DNA of 64,000 nt from Vibrio sp. LaRot3 (GCF_027587025.1 NZ_JAPPTI010000013.1:1-64000); one strand, 5' to 3'; shown: positions 44,209 to 53,476, counted from the first letter of the stretch. Made by a program: numbers and translations. The notes: a model not told the origin generated them from the sequence alone.

Positions 44209-45087
44209 TTAACTTGCGCTCAATACTTTATAGACAGTTTTATACAACCAATCTTTTTGAGGGTCATTTTGCTTGGCGCGATGAAAGCTCATCACACAGT
44301 TAGAATTGATGTCTGATAATCGTGGTAGTTCAATCACTCTGCAGCCTTTAGGCGTTAACTGCGCCATAGTGAAAGAAAAATGATCCGAGTCGCGCACGAT
44401 GTTTTCTATTGCGATCGTATTTTCAATCTCAACGTTCGGCGCAATTTTATGGCCTAAGCTGTTGAGCCTTTCTAGCAGTGGGTAACGAACTTCATTCCAA
44501 CCGGGGTTGCGGGTAACGATAAAGGGATAGTCGAGCAAATCTTCAAACGTTTGTGCAGGGTGGTCTTCACGTACGTAAAAGGCGGGGTAAACCTCGAGAA
44601 TCGGTTTTTGTATGATGACTTGTGGCAGCGTTTCGTCGTAAACATTGAATGCAACAGAGTTTTCACCTTCAACCAACCGTGAGCGCGCTTCCAAGCTCCA
44701 TTGACGTATAGATATCTTAGCCAGAGGCGCTTCTTTTCTTAATGCTAGGTAAAGGGCATCACCGAAGTTATCCCACATTAAGGCGGGGCCGTAGATAATG
44801 ACTTCTTGTTTTAGCGTTTGGGGATTAAAGTCGCTGTGTTGGATGGAGTGGAAGGTCGCTAATATTTGTTCAAAGTGGTTGATATTGTTGTCGGTAAAGG
44901 TAGTGGGTTCAAAACCGTTGCGCGCTTGAACAAACAATGGGTCTTCAAAATGGAGTTTGAGCTTAGCTAGAATTTTACTTACCGCACTGGAAGTTTTGCC
45001 TAGTGAGTCAGCCACGAGCTTGACGTTTCTTAACTCATACATTTTTACTAGAACATAAATACTTTGAATGTCTAGGTTGTTTCCCAT
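44209..45087 (-). CDS. LysR-family transcriptional regulator
   Basis: This 292-residue regulator has an N-terminal winged helix (about 5-65, with VADSLGKTSSAVSKILAKLK) and a C-terminal periplasmic-binding-like ligand domain. It lies about 250 bases downstream of gltS on the same strand, with gltS's terminator between. Its target is not evident: either the mini-protein/BCCT group or gltS could be regulated. The HTH departs from the classical sequence, but the fold signature is present. Confidence 0.82.
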   Translation of the reverse strand: MGNNLDIQSIYVLVKMYELRNVKLVADSLGKTSSAVSKILAKLKLHFEDPLFVQARNGFEPTTFTDNNINHFEQILATFHSIQHSDFNPQTLKQEVIIYGPALMWDNFGDALYLALRKEAPLAKISIRQWSLEARSRLVEGENSVAFNVYDETLPQVIIQKPILEVYPAFYVREDHPAQTFEDLLDYPFIVTRNPGWNEVRYPLLERLNSLGHKIAPNVEIENTIAIENIVRDSDHFSFTMAQLTPKGCRVIELPRLSDINSNCVMSFHRAKQNDPQKDWLYKTVYKVLSAS

Positions 45088-45335
45088 ATCGAACGCTCTT
45101 AATTCGTTACATCTTGTATTGAATATAGGGCGGAGACGAACGTCAACTCAATGCTAACATGCTGCTTTGAGCGTGAAGTGTGCCGCATATTAACATCAAT
45201 GCAATGTAACGAGGGTGAGTCAATGTTTGGTACATCGTACTGCGAGGCGTATGAGGTTGCTTGCGATGACAAATTTAGGTGCCACCAAAGAAAACGGCCG
45301 CATTGTGAGTGCGGCCACTTTTATCTTTGATTCTC
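45088..45335. other. Intergenic region between gltS and LysR gene
   Basis: Contains the gltS terminator at its high-coordinate end. Otherwise I see no gene; the LysR promoter should lie here. Confidence 0.35.
45291..45316 (-). terminator. Terminator of gltS
   Basis: Stem GGCCGCA / TGCGGCC on the minus strand, followed by a short T run. Confidence 0.8.
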
Positions 45336-46571
45336 TTAACCAAGGAACGAAATGTAACCTTGCAAAATGATCAGATTGACGATGTCGATGAAGAACGCGC
45401 CTACAATCGGTACCACCATAAACGCTTGTGGTGAAGGACCAAAGCGATTCACAATCGAACCCATGTTCATTACCGCTGTTGGTGTTGCTCCTAGACCAAA
45501 GCCACAGTGACCGCCCGCAATGACTGCTGCGTCGTAGTTATTCCCCATCACTTTGAACGTTACGTAGTAAGTAAAGATAGCCAAGATCACTGACTGTACG
45601 CCTAAAATCGCCAAGAATGGGATCGCTAGATCGAAGATGTTCCAAAGCTTTAAGCTCATAAGAGCCATAGCCAAGAATAGTGATAGCGATACAGTGCCGA
45701 GCATATCAATGGTTTCGGCATCGAGTTTACGAATCTTGGTGACTTCCAAGAAGTTAGTGATGATGACACCAATAAATAAGGCATAGACGAAGTCTGGGAT
45801 CATTAACCACTGAATATCGTAAGTGCTTACCCACTGTTCTACGTATTTTGCTCCCGTCACACAGATGAGTAGAAAGAACAATTTCTCGACTACTTTTTTA
45901 GCCGTTACTTTGTCTTCTTCGTATTCGTTATAAGTCACTAGTTCAGGGAATCTTTCGTGGGTCTTGGCGTTACGTCCACCACAACCGTATTCAGATTCAA
46001 TACCGTTTTTCTCGACCAGACGTTGTGCCACTGGGCTACCAATGATACCGCCAATGATAAGACCAAACGTGGCTGATGCCATGGCGATTTCCAGTACGTT
46101 ATCGAGCCCATACACATCTTGGAATGTCTGAGACCATGCTGCGCCTGTGCCATGACCACCCGAAAGAGTAATCGAACCAGCAATAAGGCCCATTAATGGG
46201 TCTAAGCCTAGAGCCGTCGCGAGTGATACGCCCACCCCGTTTTGGATGATGATGTAGAACGAGGCAACGGCTAAGAAAATGAAAACTTTCGCGCCACCTT
46301 TGATTAGCTGAGTGTAGTTAGCCGCTAAACCGACTGTTGCGAAAAACATCAGCATGAATGTGTTTTGCAACGGCAAATCGAACTCTAGATCGATACCGTT
46401 AAAATGAAGAGCGGTGATGATGCAGGCAACGATTAGGCCTCCAACAATGGGCTCAGGTATGTTGAACTTCTTTAAGATCGGTAGCTTAGCATTAATGAAA
46501 TGCCCCAAGAACAGTACACTGATGGCAACTAAAAATGATTCCAGCGCACCTACAGATATTAAATGATTCAT
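45336..46571 (-). CDS. gltS: Sodium/glutamate symporter GltS
   Basis: This is about 411 residues from the ATG at 46571 with GAGGCG upstream; an extension to 46598 is possible. It has roughly ten helices and two pseudo-symmetric halves. Family landmarks include GSITLSGGHGTGAAWSQTF in the first half and GGHCGFGLGATPTAVMNM in the second, the re-entrant loops that bind substrate and sodium. It imports L-glutamate with sodium. The long upstream region holds two hairpins and a probable structured RNA, so expression may be controlled after initiation. Confidence 0.9.
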   Translation of the reverse strand: MNHLISVGALESFLVAISVLFLGHFINAKLPILKKFNIPEPIVGGLIVACIITALHFNGIDLEFDLPLQNTFMLMFFATVGLAANYTQLIKGGAKVFIFLAVASFYIIIQNGVGVSLATALGLDPLMGLIAGSITLSGGHGTGAAWSQTFQDVYGLDNVLEIAMASATFGLIIGGIIGSPVAQRLVEKNGIESEYGCGGRNAKTHERFPELVTYNEYEEDKVTAKKVVEKLFFLLICVTGAKYVEQWVSTYDIQWLMIPDFVYALFIGVIITNFLEVTKIRKLDAETIDMLGTVSLSLFLAMALMSLKLWNIFDLAIPFLAILGVQSVILAIFTYYVTFKVMGNNYDAAVIAGGHCGFGLGATPTAVMNMGSIVNRFGPSPQAFMVVPIVGAFFIDIVNLIILQGYISFLG

Positions 46572-46758
46572 ATCGCCTCTTATTATTGTTCTCCTCATCC
46601 TCCTTAATGATTGAGTGTTAGTTAATCCTTTGTTCGGTAGTCATTTTTCTCACAATAGTTGCTGATACATACTCTAAAAGGTGGTTTCAAATGCGCCTTA
46701 GGCTAGTTTTAAGGATGCGAGTCAAGCGTAGTATGATTTCTGTGCTGTTTGCAAAGCC

Positions 46759-46893
46759 CTAAAATGTAAGAAGGAGCCAATTAAGCTCCTTCTGATTCTC
46801 TCGCAAGCCACGCAGAATATGCGCTGAGATGCGAATAGATCGAGTATTGTTTCTATTATTGTCAGCAATGTGGAACGATACTTTCTGAACCAA
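46759..46893 (-). CDS. Short TTG-start frame overlapping a hairpin, upstream of gltS
   Basis: This is a 44-codon frame on the minus strand, with AAAGGAG six bases before the TTG. It begins MVQKVSFHIADNNRNN and ends in WLLLTF. Its last codons run through the hairpin at 46769-46793. It may be a leader peptide coupled to attenuation, or chance. It is too short for reliable coding statistics. Confidence 0.3.
   Translation of the reverse strand: MVQKVSFHIADNNRNNTRSIRISAHILRGLRENQKELNWLLLTF
46769..46793 (-). terminator. Attenuator-like hairpin upstream of gltS
   Basis: Stem AGAAGGAGC / GCTCCTTCT with a 7-base loop. The T-rich stretch after it on the minus strand is interrupted (TACATTTT), so termination would be partial. 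Confidence 0.45.
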
Positions 46894-46963
46894 AGTTGGC
46901 TCCTTTACTTAAACAGAAAGTACACATTACTATCGAACAAAGTTCCTTCTTGCTATAACGAAC

Positions 46964-46984
46964 AAAGCGCCAAAAGGCGCTTTT
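46964..46984 (-). terminator. Hairpin ending the putative RNA
   Basis: Stem AAAGCGCC / GGCGCTTT with a 4-base loop. T residues on both sides allow weak function in either direction. Confidence 0.5.
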
Positions 46985-47100
46985 ACATCTGAGTTTGCTT
47001 GTTCCCACCGTAGTTATAAAAACTCTGGCTCATGTCGTCATTAGTACGAGCCGAAACTTGGGGAAATATCAAGCTGCAACAAGTGTTGTCGCTATAACTA
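46964..47100 (-). ncRNA. Putative structured RNA or leader upstream of gltS
   Basis: On the minus strand an extended -10 element (TGCTATAAT, 47107-47115) predicts a start near 47100. The first bases, TAGTTATA (47093-47100), pair perfectly with TATAACTA (47011-47018). Inside lie smaller hairpins: GGCTC / GAGCC near 47030-47051 and CAAC / GTTG near 47078-47089. A terminator-like hairpin closes the transcript at 46964-46984. It could be a small RNA or a gltS leader. I cannot match it to a known family. Confidence 0.4.
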
Positions 47101-47106
47101 GGCGGG

Positions 47107-47115
47107 ATTATAGCA
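47107..47115 (-). promoter_or_regulatory. Extended -10 promoter element
   Basis: TGCTATAAT on the minus strand, a consensus -10 with an upstream TG. A good -35 is not seen, as is common for extended -10 promoters. Confidence 0.5.
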
Positions 47116-47364
47116 TATCACTGATATTTTTGTTTGTTTTAGTGCTACGTGCTGATTTTATGGTCAATGTAGATGTCATTTGCTGCTAAATGTTTTTGAT
47201 TTAGAAGAAATAATCGTCGAATGCGGTGTGACTCGTCAGGACGTTTCAACGGTATATATGAGCTTTAACAGCAGGTATTTTTACTCATTTGGAATAGAGA
47301 GCGAGCAACGACACATAGTGACGCAATTTTCCCTACCTTTTGGTGACACTGAACCATACTTAAA

Positions 47365-48336
47365 GTGGGCGATTTACGGAGGGGATACGTCATCGGCAAG
47401 AAGATTATGCAGGGCATTCACTGGGCGCTGTTATTGTTACCCGCCATGTTATGGGGCTATTTTACTCTTAATGATGGTATATGGTGGATAGAAAATATAA
47501 TTGGCTATCCTGCGTTATTTGCGGTGGGTTATAGCCTTTGGTGCCTGATCATGCTGATGATTAAACATTGGCTAAAAGCAGGTATATGCGCCTTATTGGT
47601 CGGCTGTTTTCTGCTGCTTTCTCCTAGCCAAAGTCGAGATCTGTTTGCTCGATGCGATAATCCTTTGAGCATCATTCAGTACAACCTGTTTTACTCCAAT
47701 CCCAATCTGAATCAGCTGATAACTTATCTGATTCAAAATCCTGCTGATTTGGTGGTGTTACAGGAGGTTTCTCCGTCAGTTGGGGAGAGGCTACAAACCT
47801 TAACGGATATCTATCCCTACTATTATGGCGGTCAACCGGGTGTCGGCTATCCCTCAAGTCAGATGATCTTAAGTCGCTTTCCATTAGAGCAAGCTTCGGT
47901 TTATACCACACCAGATCAACAGCATGTCATTTTCTCTACATGGCAAGCAGGTAAGCAAAGTCCGTTGCTGCTTGTGAGTGCTCACCCCGTATCGCCTAGG
48001 AGTGAAGAGTTATGGCATCGAAGAAACGCAATACTTGCTACGATTGAGTCGTTGTTGGATCAGTATGAGAGCCGAGAAGTATTGGTCGTGGGGGACTTTA
48101 ATCTTTCCGCTCGAAGCCTACGATTTATGCGTTTGTTCTCGGGCTTTCAAACCGCGCCTGTCGCAAGTTGGCCAATATGGGCACAAAAGATGGAAACGCC
48201 GTCATGGTCGATGGTGGCGATTGATCATCTGTGGTTGAGGTCGACGCAAGGAACGCGGAAAATATGCACTCGGCACAGTCAAGCCGTGCCGAGAGGGTCT
48301 GATCATCGCATGGTGGTAACCAAAATAGGGTACTAA
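47365..48336 (+). CDS. Membrane-anchored endonuclease/exonuclease/phosphatase-family protein
   Basis: This is about 323 residues: three hydrophobic helices (about 16-100) followed by an EEP hydrolase domain. Metal and catalytic residues are seen in IIQYNLFYSNPN, VVLQEVSP, LLVSAHPV, GDFNLSARSL, AIDHLWL and GSDHRMV. EEP proteins cleave phosphodiesters in nucleic acids or lipids, and the membrane anchor favours an envelope substrate. The start is uncertain: GTG 47365 or ATG 47407. It is convergent with the efflux permease gene; their ends overlap by 4 bases. Confidence 0.82.
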   Translation: MGDLRRGYVIGKKIMQGIHWALLLLPAMLWGYFTLNDGIWWIENIIGYPALFAVGYSLWCLIMLMIKHWLKAGICALLVGCFLLLSPSQSRDLFARCDNPLSIIQYNLFYSNPNLNQLITYLIQNPADLVVLQEVSPSVGERLQTLTDIYPYYYGGQPGVGYPSSQMILSRFPLEQASVYTTPDQQHVIFSTWQAGKQSPLLLVSAHPVSPRSEELWHRRNAILATIESLLDQYESREVLVVGDFNLSARSLRFMRLFSGFQTAPVASWPIWAQKMETPSWSMVAIDHLWLRSTQGTRKICTRHSQAVPRGSDHRMVVTKIGY

Positions 48337-49433
48337 TCGAGAGATTTCTTAAAGCGCTTAGAGGCGATGAGTAACCCTAGAACAGTAAATGTGGCTAACC
48401 AAGCGGTGTCTCGCCATAAGTCCATCAAATCCGCTCCGCGTAATACAATGCCCCGAATCAATCGCATAAAGTGAGTGGCAGGCAGTGCTTCTGCTATCCA
48501 TTGCGCGGCGACGGGCATGCCTTCATACGGGAACATAAAACCCGAGAGAAGAATCGAGGGCAGCAAGATGAATACTGTCATCTGCATGGCTTGCAACTGC
48601 GTGCTAGCGATAGTCGAAATCACAAGACCAAGAGTTAAACTTGCGGCGATAAAGAGTAGCGTCCCTAACAGAATTTGGCTCAATGCGCCGTTTATCGGCA
48701 CGCCGAAAATGAAGTGTCCGAGCCCTAAAATGATGGCGACTTGGATCAAACCAACGAAAATATAGGGAATGATTTTCGCCACCATCAACTCAAATGAGTG
48801 AATCGGTGTGGTGATCAACAGCTCTAAATTGCCTCTTTCCCTTTCTCTTACAATGGCGGCGCTGGTAAACAGAATCATGGTCATAGTCAGTATCACCCCG
48901 AGTAGACCGGGCACAATATTGACCGCCGAACGCTGGCTAGGGTTGTAGAATAAAGCCACTTCAAAGGTTTTGTGTGTACTGGGCTTAATTTCAAAATCGA
49001 AATCGGTTAATGGCATGTTTTGTAGTGACATGATGGCACTGCTGATCATGGTATCTGAGCCATCTACAATCCATTGACCAAGTACTTCACCTTGCGCCAT
49101 CCGTTGAGTGAGATCTTTCGGCAAGACCAAAGCGGCGCGTACATCACCTTGTTGTATGGCTTGTTCGGCTTGTTTTGCTGTTGCGAAGCGATGAGTAATT
49201 GCGACTACTTGCGTCACTCGAACTGACTCGGTAATCACTCGCCCAGCGGCACTTTGGCTTTGGTCAACCACAGCAACTGGAATGTCGCGCACATCAGTAT
49301 TGATGGCAAAGCCAAATAGCAACAGTTGGATGAGCGGGATCATCACCACCATGCCAAAGGTGATGCGGTCTCGAGAGAGTTGGCGGATCTCTTTGATCAT
49401 GACCGCTTTCATTCGGGCGATTGAACGTATCAT
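48333..49433 (-). CDS. ABC-2 type efflux permease
   Basis: This 366-residue protein is related to YhhJ/YbhR. An N-terminal helix is followed by a large periplasmic domain (about 45-175, DIPVAVVDQSQSAAGR), then five more helices. It overlaps the ATPase stop by ATGA, so the two are translationally coupled. With the HlyD-like lipoprotein it forms a tripartite-like exporter. The substrate is unknown; drug or cationic compounds are typical of the group. Confidence 0.85.
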   Translation of the reverse strand: MIRSIARMKAVMIKEIRQLSRDRITFGMVVMIPLIQLLLFGFAINTDVRDIPVAVVDQSQSAAGRVITESVRVTQVVAITHRFATAKQAEQAIQQGDVRAALVLPKDLTQRMAQGEVLGQWIVDGSDTMISSAIMSLQNMPLTDFDFEIKPSTHKTFEVALFYNPSQRSAVNIVPGLLGVILTMTMILFTSAAIVRERERGNLELLITTPIHSFELMVAKIIPYIFVGLIQVAIILGLGHFIFGVPINGALSQILLGTLLFIAASLTLGLVISTIASTQLQAMQMTVFILLPSILLSGFMFPYEGMPVAAQWIAEALPATHFMRLIRGIVLRGADLMDLWRDTAWLATFTVLGLLIASKRFKKSLD

Positions 49434-50356
49434 TGCCTGCCCTCCCCAGTTACCGTGACGAAGACATCTTCAAGACTTGGTCGTGCTAAATTCATTTCAG
49501 CGTTAGCTAGCTCTGGAAACTGCTCTGCTAACCATTGGATTGGCTGTTCAACGTGATCACGAATGAGAACCCGTAACCGAATGCCAAGCTGCGCGGCTGA
49601 GCGAATTTCTTGTTTGGCTAACAGCTTCTCTTTTAGGGCTCTAAGCTGCGGTGCCTTTACTTCAACAATGTTGACGCCCATATCAGCCATCAGCTGCTCT
49701 GGCTCGCCATCGGCACGAATCAGGCCAGACTCCATAATCGCGAGCCGATGGCAGCGCTCGGCTTCATCCATATAGTGAGTTGTGACCAAAATGGTGGTGC
49801 CTTGGTCGCTTAAATCAAACAGCTGTTCCCAAAACTCGCGGCGGTTTTCAGGATCGACCGCAGAGGTCGGCTCATCTAAAAACAGTAACTCAGGTTTATG
49901 CATCGTCGCTGCTGCTAACGAAAGGCGCTGTTTCTGACCACCGCTCATCCCACCTACACGCTGTTTACGGCGTTGGTCGAGGCCGTAGGTTGCAAGTTGT
50001 TCATTGATACGTTGTTTAAGATGATTACTCGGCATACCGAAAATCTGACCAATGAACTGTAGGTTCTCTTCTACGGTTAAATCATCGTATAAAGAGAACT
50101 TCTGTGTCATGTAGCCAATCTTTAGTCTGAGTAGTTCTGATTGTTTGGGGATCTCTAGGCCTAGCACATCCACATCGCCTGAGGTTGGGCTAAGTAACCC
50201 CGTAAGCACACGAATAGTCGTCGATTTACCGCAGCCATTCGGCCCTAAAAAACCATAGATGCTGCCTTTAGGGACATTTAAGTTAATACCTTCAATAGCC
50301 GTAAATTCGCCAAATTTTCTCACCACGTTTTGCGCGGTAATTGCGTATTCGCTCAT
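49430..50356 (-). CDS. ABC efflux ATPase
   Basis: This 308-residue ATPase has Walker A FLGPNGCGKST, signature MSGGQKQRLSLAAA, Walker B LLFLDEPTSAVDP and the H-loop TTHYMDEAE. A C-terminal extension (about 215-308) with LEDVFVTVTGEG is typical of the DrrA/YhhG class of exporters. It starts 2 bases after the HlyD-like gene ends. Confidence 0.88.
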   Translation of the reverse strand: MSEYAITAQNVVRKFGEFTAIEGINLNVPKGSIYGFLGPNGCGKSTTIRVLTGLLSPTSGDVDVLGLEIPKQSELLRLKIGYMTQKFSLYDDLTVEENLQFIGQIFGMPSNHLKQRINEQLATYGLDQRRKQRVGGMSGGQKQRLSLAAATMHKPELLFLDEPTSAVDPENRREFWEQLFDLSDQGTTILVTTHYMDEAERCHRLAIMESGLIRADGEPEQLMADMGVNIVEVKAPQLRALKEKLLAKQEIRSAAQLGIRLRVLIRDHVEQPIQWLAEQFPELANAEMNLARPSLEDVFVTVTGEGRQ

Positions 50357-50358
50357 GG

Positions 50359-51309
50359 TTACTCTCCCGCTAAATCGACTTGGGCAGGGATTCCAGATGG
50401 CAGTTTGAGTGCACTTTCTTCTAAGTCAATTTCGGCTAAATACATCAGGCGCGAACGTTCTTCTTCCGTTAGGGCGTAATAAGGTGTGAATGAAGGTTCC
50501 GTAGCGACCCAACGAACGGTTCCCTGATAAGGTTGTTCGATACCATCAACATGAACATTAACGGCGTTACCCGGTACAAAATTGACTCGGTAGGTAGCGG
50601 GTACGTATACGCGTGCGTAGGGCACTCGGCTCGCTTGAATGACTGCAACAATCGCGTTCATTGGTACGCGTTCACCTAAGTTGTATGGCAGGTTATCTAA
50701 AATGCCATCGCGGGTGGCGACAATTGTTAATTCGTCCAATTTTTGCTGTTGAAGGGAGACTTCTGCTTTGGCTGCGGCTAGTTCTGCCTTGGCTTGCTCA
50801 ATATCTTCAGGGCGAGCCCCCGCGGTGAGTTTACTGAACTCTTCGTTAGCCGATTCTAATTCCGCCCTAGCTGAGTCACGACCAGCCAAAGCCGCGTCTT
50901 TTTCGGATTGGCTAATCAGTTTTTTGTTCACCAACTCCGCTTTTCGTTGATAATTTTTTTGTGCTTCGGTTAATTGAGCTTCTGCCAGTTTTACGCGTGC
51001 GGCTGCTGCTGCAATATCTTCGGGGCGTTCACCATTGGTTAGTTTAAGAAGGTAAGCGCTAGCTTTTGCTTGAGAGGCGATAGCCTGCGCTAACATGGCT
51101 TGTTGGTTTTTGTTATCCAGCCTAACTAACACTTGCCCTTGAGTCACTGCTGACCCTTCCACTACGGGGAGTTCGCGGATTATCTCATTGCTGGTGGCGG
51201 TAAAGGTTACCCTATCTCTCTCTAACGTCCCGAGAGCTTTGGCCGTTTCATTTGAGTTACAGCCACTTAAAATGGAGATGAAAGTGAGGGCGAGAAAGAT
51301 GCGTTTCAT
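50359..51309 (-). CDS. HlyD/YbhG-type membrane fusion lipoprotein
   Basis: This 316-residue adaptor has a lipobox (ISILSGC, Cys about 17), so it is anchored to the inner membrane. Two coiled-coil segments repeat the pattern TNGERPEDIAAAAARVKLAE and TAGARPEDIEQAKAELAAAK, a long alpha-hairpin. Biotinyl-lipoyl-like halves flank it, followed by a beta-barrel (YARVYVPATYRVNFVPG). GAGG precedes the start. It should bridge the ABC pump to an outer-membrane channel such as TolC, which is not encoded here. Confidence 0.87.
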   Translation of the reverse strand: MKRIFLALTFISILSGCNSNETAKALGTLERDRVTFTATSNEIIRELPVVEGSAVTQGQVLVRLDNKNQQAMLAQAIASQAKASAYLLKLTNGERPEDIAAAAARVKLAEAQLTEAQKNYQRKAELVNKKLISQSEKDAALAGRDSARAELESANEEFSKLTAGARPEDIEQAKAELAAAKAEVSLQQQKLDELTIVATRDGILDNLPYNLGERVPMNAIVAVIQASRVPYARVYVPATYRVNFVPGNAVNVHVDGIEQPYQGTVRWVATEPSFTPYYALTEEERSRLMYLAEIDLEESALKLPSGIPAQVDLAGE

Positions 51310-51495
51310 AGTGAAAACCTCAGGCTGTTTCCGTTGCTGTTACTATCACTTAGAAAGATAAACATGACAGTGAAAGTTCGAAGAATAATTAAGCTACCTA
51401 CTTAGGGTAGACTGATTTATAAGCTGAGGAAAAGAAAGATAATTAACCAAATATTCATCAAGTGATGAATTAAACGAAGTGGTTGGGCTACAGGC

Positions 51496-51518
51496 ACAAA
51501 AAAGGGCCCGAAGGCCCT
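51496..51518 (-). terminator. Terminator of lpp-type gene
   Basis: Stem AGGGCC / GGCCCT with a TTCG loop and six T residues on the minus strand. Confidence 0.87.
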
Positions 51519-51537
51519 AAATTACATCACACTTAAA

Positions 51538-51786
51538 TTACTTAGTGTACGATTGTGCAATGTTGTCGATACGTTCGTTCGCGCGTGCTGCTTCCTCTTG
51601 AGCTGACATAGCTGCATCGCCAGATTTACCTACTTCTGATTTCAGTGATTGTACTTCTTGGCTAAGCTGGCTTACTTGGTTGCTTAGTTCATCAAGCTTG
51701 GCAGTCGTTGCCTCGTTATTGCCTGAAGCACAACCCGCTAGGATAAGTACTGAAGACACTGCAGCTGCGATAAACATTTTGTTCAT
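51538..51786 (-). CDS. lpp: Lpp/OprI-type major outer-membrane lipoprotein
   Basis: This is 82 residues from the ATG at 51786, where AAGGAG lies 7 bases upstream; a longer frame to 51894 is a shadow. The signal peptide ends in the lipobox LAGCAS. The mature helix is an alanine-rich coiled coil (LDELSNQVSQLSQEVQSLKSE, then AARANERIDNIAQ). The C-terminus is YTK, where Escherichia coli Lpp ends in YRK; the terminal Lys needed for linkage to peptidoglycan is kept. Confidence 0.88.
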   Translation of the reverse strand: MNKMFIAAAVSSVLILAGCASGNNEATTAKLDELSNQVSQLSQEVQSLKSEVGKSGDAAMSAQEEAARANERIDNIAQSYTK

Positions 51787-51836
51787 GATTGAACTCCTTG
51801 CATTGGTAAGTATTAGTTTTGTTTTACACCTTACGA

Positions 51837-51842
51837 GGTATA
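51837..51842 (-). promoter_or_regulatory. Putative lpp -10 element
   Basis: TATACC on the minus strand with TGC before it, an extended -10 pattern about 50 bases before the start codon. The -35 is weak. Confidence 0.3.
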
Positions 51843-52082
51843 GCAGATCAATTGTAGTTCTAAATTTTTGTTTAGAGTAGTAGCGAAAAGTCAAAATAAT
51901 CCAAGAATTTAGCCAGCGTATTGAGTCAAAGTGGAATTTTGGTTGGCGAGAAAGATGAAATGGAAGCCGTTTTAGTTGATTATTTTATGTGATCTCTATC
52001 CAGATCGGTCTGTTTCGAGGTATCATTACGCGTTTAATTTTCATCGTCGCTAGAAGCGACATTCAGCATTTTGGAGAACACT

Positions 52083-53420
52083 TTGCAATTTAAAGATTTA
52101 GGCTTAGACAATCGCTTGTTAAAGACTTTGAACCATTTTGATTTTAAGAAGCCGACGACCATTCAGCAACAAGCCATTCCTGTGGCTATCGCTGGAAAAG
52201 ATCTGCTGGCATCATCAAAAACGGGTTCAGGTAAGACTTTGGCATTTGTTCTACCTATGTTGCATAAATCGCTAAAATCCAAAGCGTTCTCTGCTAAAGA
52301 TCCTCGTGGTTTGATTCTTGCGCCAACGCGTGAGCTTGCTAAACAAGTATATGGTGAGCTCCGCACTATGTTGGGTGGCTTAAGTTACGATGCAACTCTA
52401 ATCGTTGGTGGTGAAAACTTTAACGATCAAGTAAAAGCGCTGCGTCGTTACCCTAAGTTTATTGTTGCTACGCCAGGGCGTTTAGCAGACCACTTAGAGC
52501 ACCGTTCTCTTTACCTTGATGGTTTGGAAACATTGGTTCTAGATGAAGCTGACCGAATGCTGGATTTAGGTTTTGCGCCTGAGCTACGTCGTATTCATAA
52601 CGCAGCGAAGCACCGTCGTCGTCAAACGCTTATGTTTTCAGCAACGCTGGATCACGCAGAAGTGAATGACATTGCTTCTGAGATGCAAAACGAGCCTAAG
52701 CGCATTGCGGTAGGCGTGTCGAACCAAGAGCACAAAGACATTACTCAGAAATTCTACCTATGTGATCACTTAGATCATAAAGAAGCGATTCTTCTACGTG
52801 TATTGGAAGAAGCTGAGTACCGTCAGGTCATTATCTTTACTGCAACACGTGACGATACCGAGCGTCTGACGACTAAGCTGAATGAACTGAAGCTAAAAGC
52901 GGTAGCACTAAGTGGTAACTTAAATCAGGCTCAACGTAACACCATCATGAGCCAGTTTGAGCGTGCTGTGTTCAAGATTCTGGTCACTACAGACGTTGCG
53001 TCACGTGGTCTAGACATTGCGAACGTCACTCACGTAATCAACTTTGATATGCCTAAGCACACAGAAGAGTATGTACACCGTGTTGGTCGTACTGGCCGTG
53101 CAGGTAACAAGGGTGATGCTGTTTCTCTAGTTGGCCCGAAAGACTGGGCGAGCTTTAAGCGTGTTGAGACCTACCTACAACAAGATCTGGCTTTCTCTGA
53201 GCTAGAAGGCTTGAAAGGTAAGTTTAAAGGTATCAAACCACGCAAACCTGATATGCGTAACAAGAACAACGATTACCGCAACAAGAAGGCTAAGCCACAA
53301 GCGAAGAAAACGGCTAAGAAGCCGGCGAAGCGTGATAAAGGCTTCTATCAAAATGTTGCAGTGGGTGACTCTGTCTTTATTCCTAAAAAGAAAGTGGCAC
53401 CGAAAGTCGACGACGAGTAA
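52083..53420 (+). CDS. DEAD-box RNA helicase
   Basis: This is about 445 residues from the TTG at 52083, which has GGAG six bases upstream; a TTG at 52071 would lie before that site. The motifs are complete: SSKTGSGKT (I), PTRELA (Ia), TPGRL (Ib), VLDEADRMLD (II, DEAD), FSATL (III), VTTDVASRGLDIANV (V) and HRVGRTGRAG (VI). The C-terminal tail (about 380-425) is very Lys-rich. It resembles RhlE-type helicases of vibrios that act in RNA remodelling, possibly in the cold. A strong terminator follows. Confidence 0.9.
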   Translation: MQFKDLGLDNRLLKTLNHFDFKKPTTIQQQAIPVAIAGKDLLASSKTGSGKTLAFVLPMLHKSLKSKAFSAKDPRGLILAPTRELAKQVYGELRTMLGGLSYDATLIVGGENFNDQVKALRRYPKFIVATPGRLADHLEHRSLYLDGLETLVLDEADRMLDLGFAPELRRIHNAAKHRRRQTLMFSATLDHAEVNDIASEMQNEPKRIAVGVSNQEHKDITQKFYLCDHLDHKEAILLRVLEEAEYRQVIIFTATRDDTERLTTKLNELKLKAVALSGNLNQAQRNTIMSQFERAVFKILVTTDVASRGLDIANVTHVINFDMPKHTEEYVHRVGRTGRAGNKGDAVSLVGPKDWASFKRVETYLQQDLAFSELEGLKGKFKGIKPRKPDMRNKNNDYRNKKAKPQAKKTAKKPAKRDKGFYQNVAVGDSVFIPKKKVAPKVDDE

Positions 53421-53445
53421 GCCTCCGCTTTGTAGACAATAGAGA

Positions 53446-53476
53446 ACAAAAAAAGCTGCCAATGGCAGCTTTTTTG
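53446..53476. terminator. Bidirectional terminator, helicase and nadE
   Basis: Stem AAAAAGCTGCC / GGCAGCTTTTT with a 3-base loop and A/T runs on both sides, so it serves both convergent genes. Confidence 0.87.

Noticed and set aside
46995-47189. 64-codon + strand frame in the gltS upstream region
   Set aside because: No ribosome site and antisense to the paired RNA segments. The opposite strand has a better promoter signal.
47180-47491. 103-codon frame before and across the EEP gene start
   Set aside because: It overlaps the EEP gene in another frame, lacks a ribosome site, and its sequence fits no fold I recognise.
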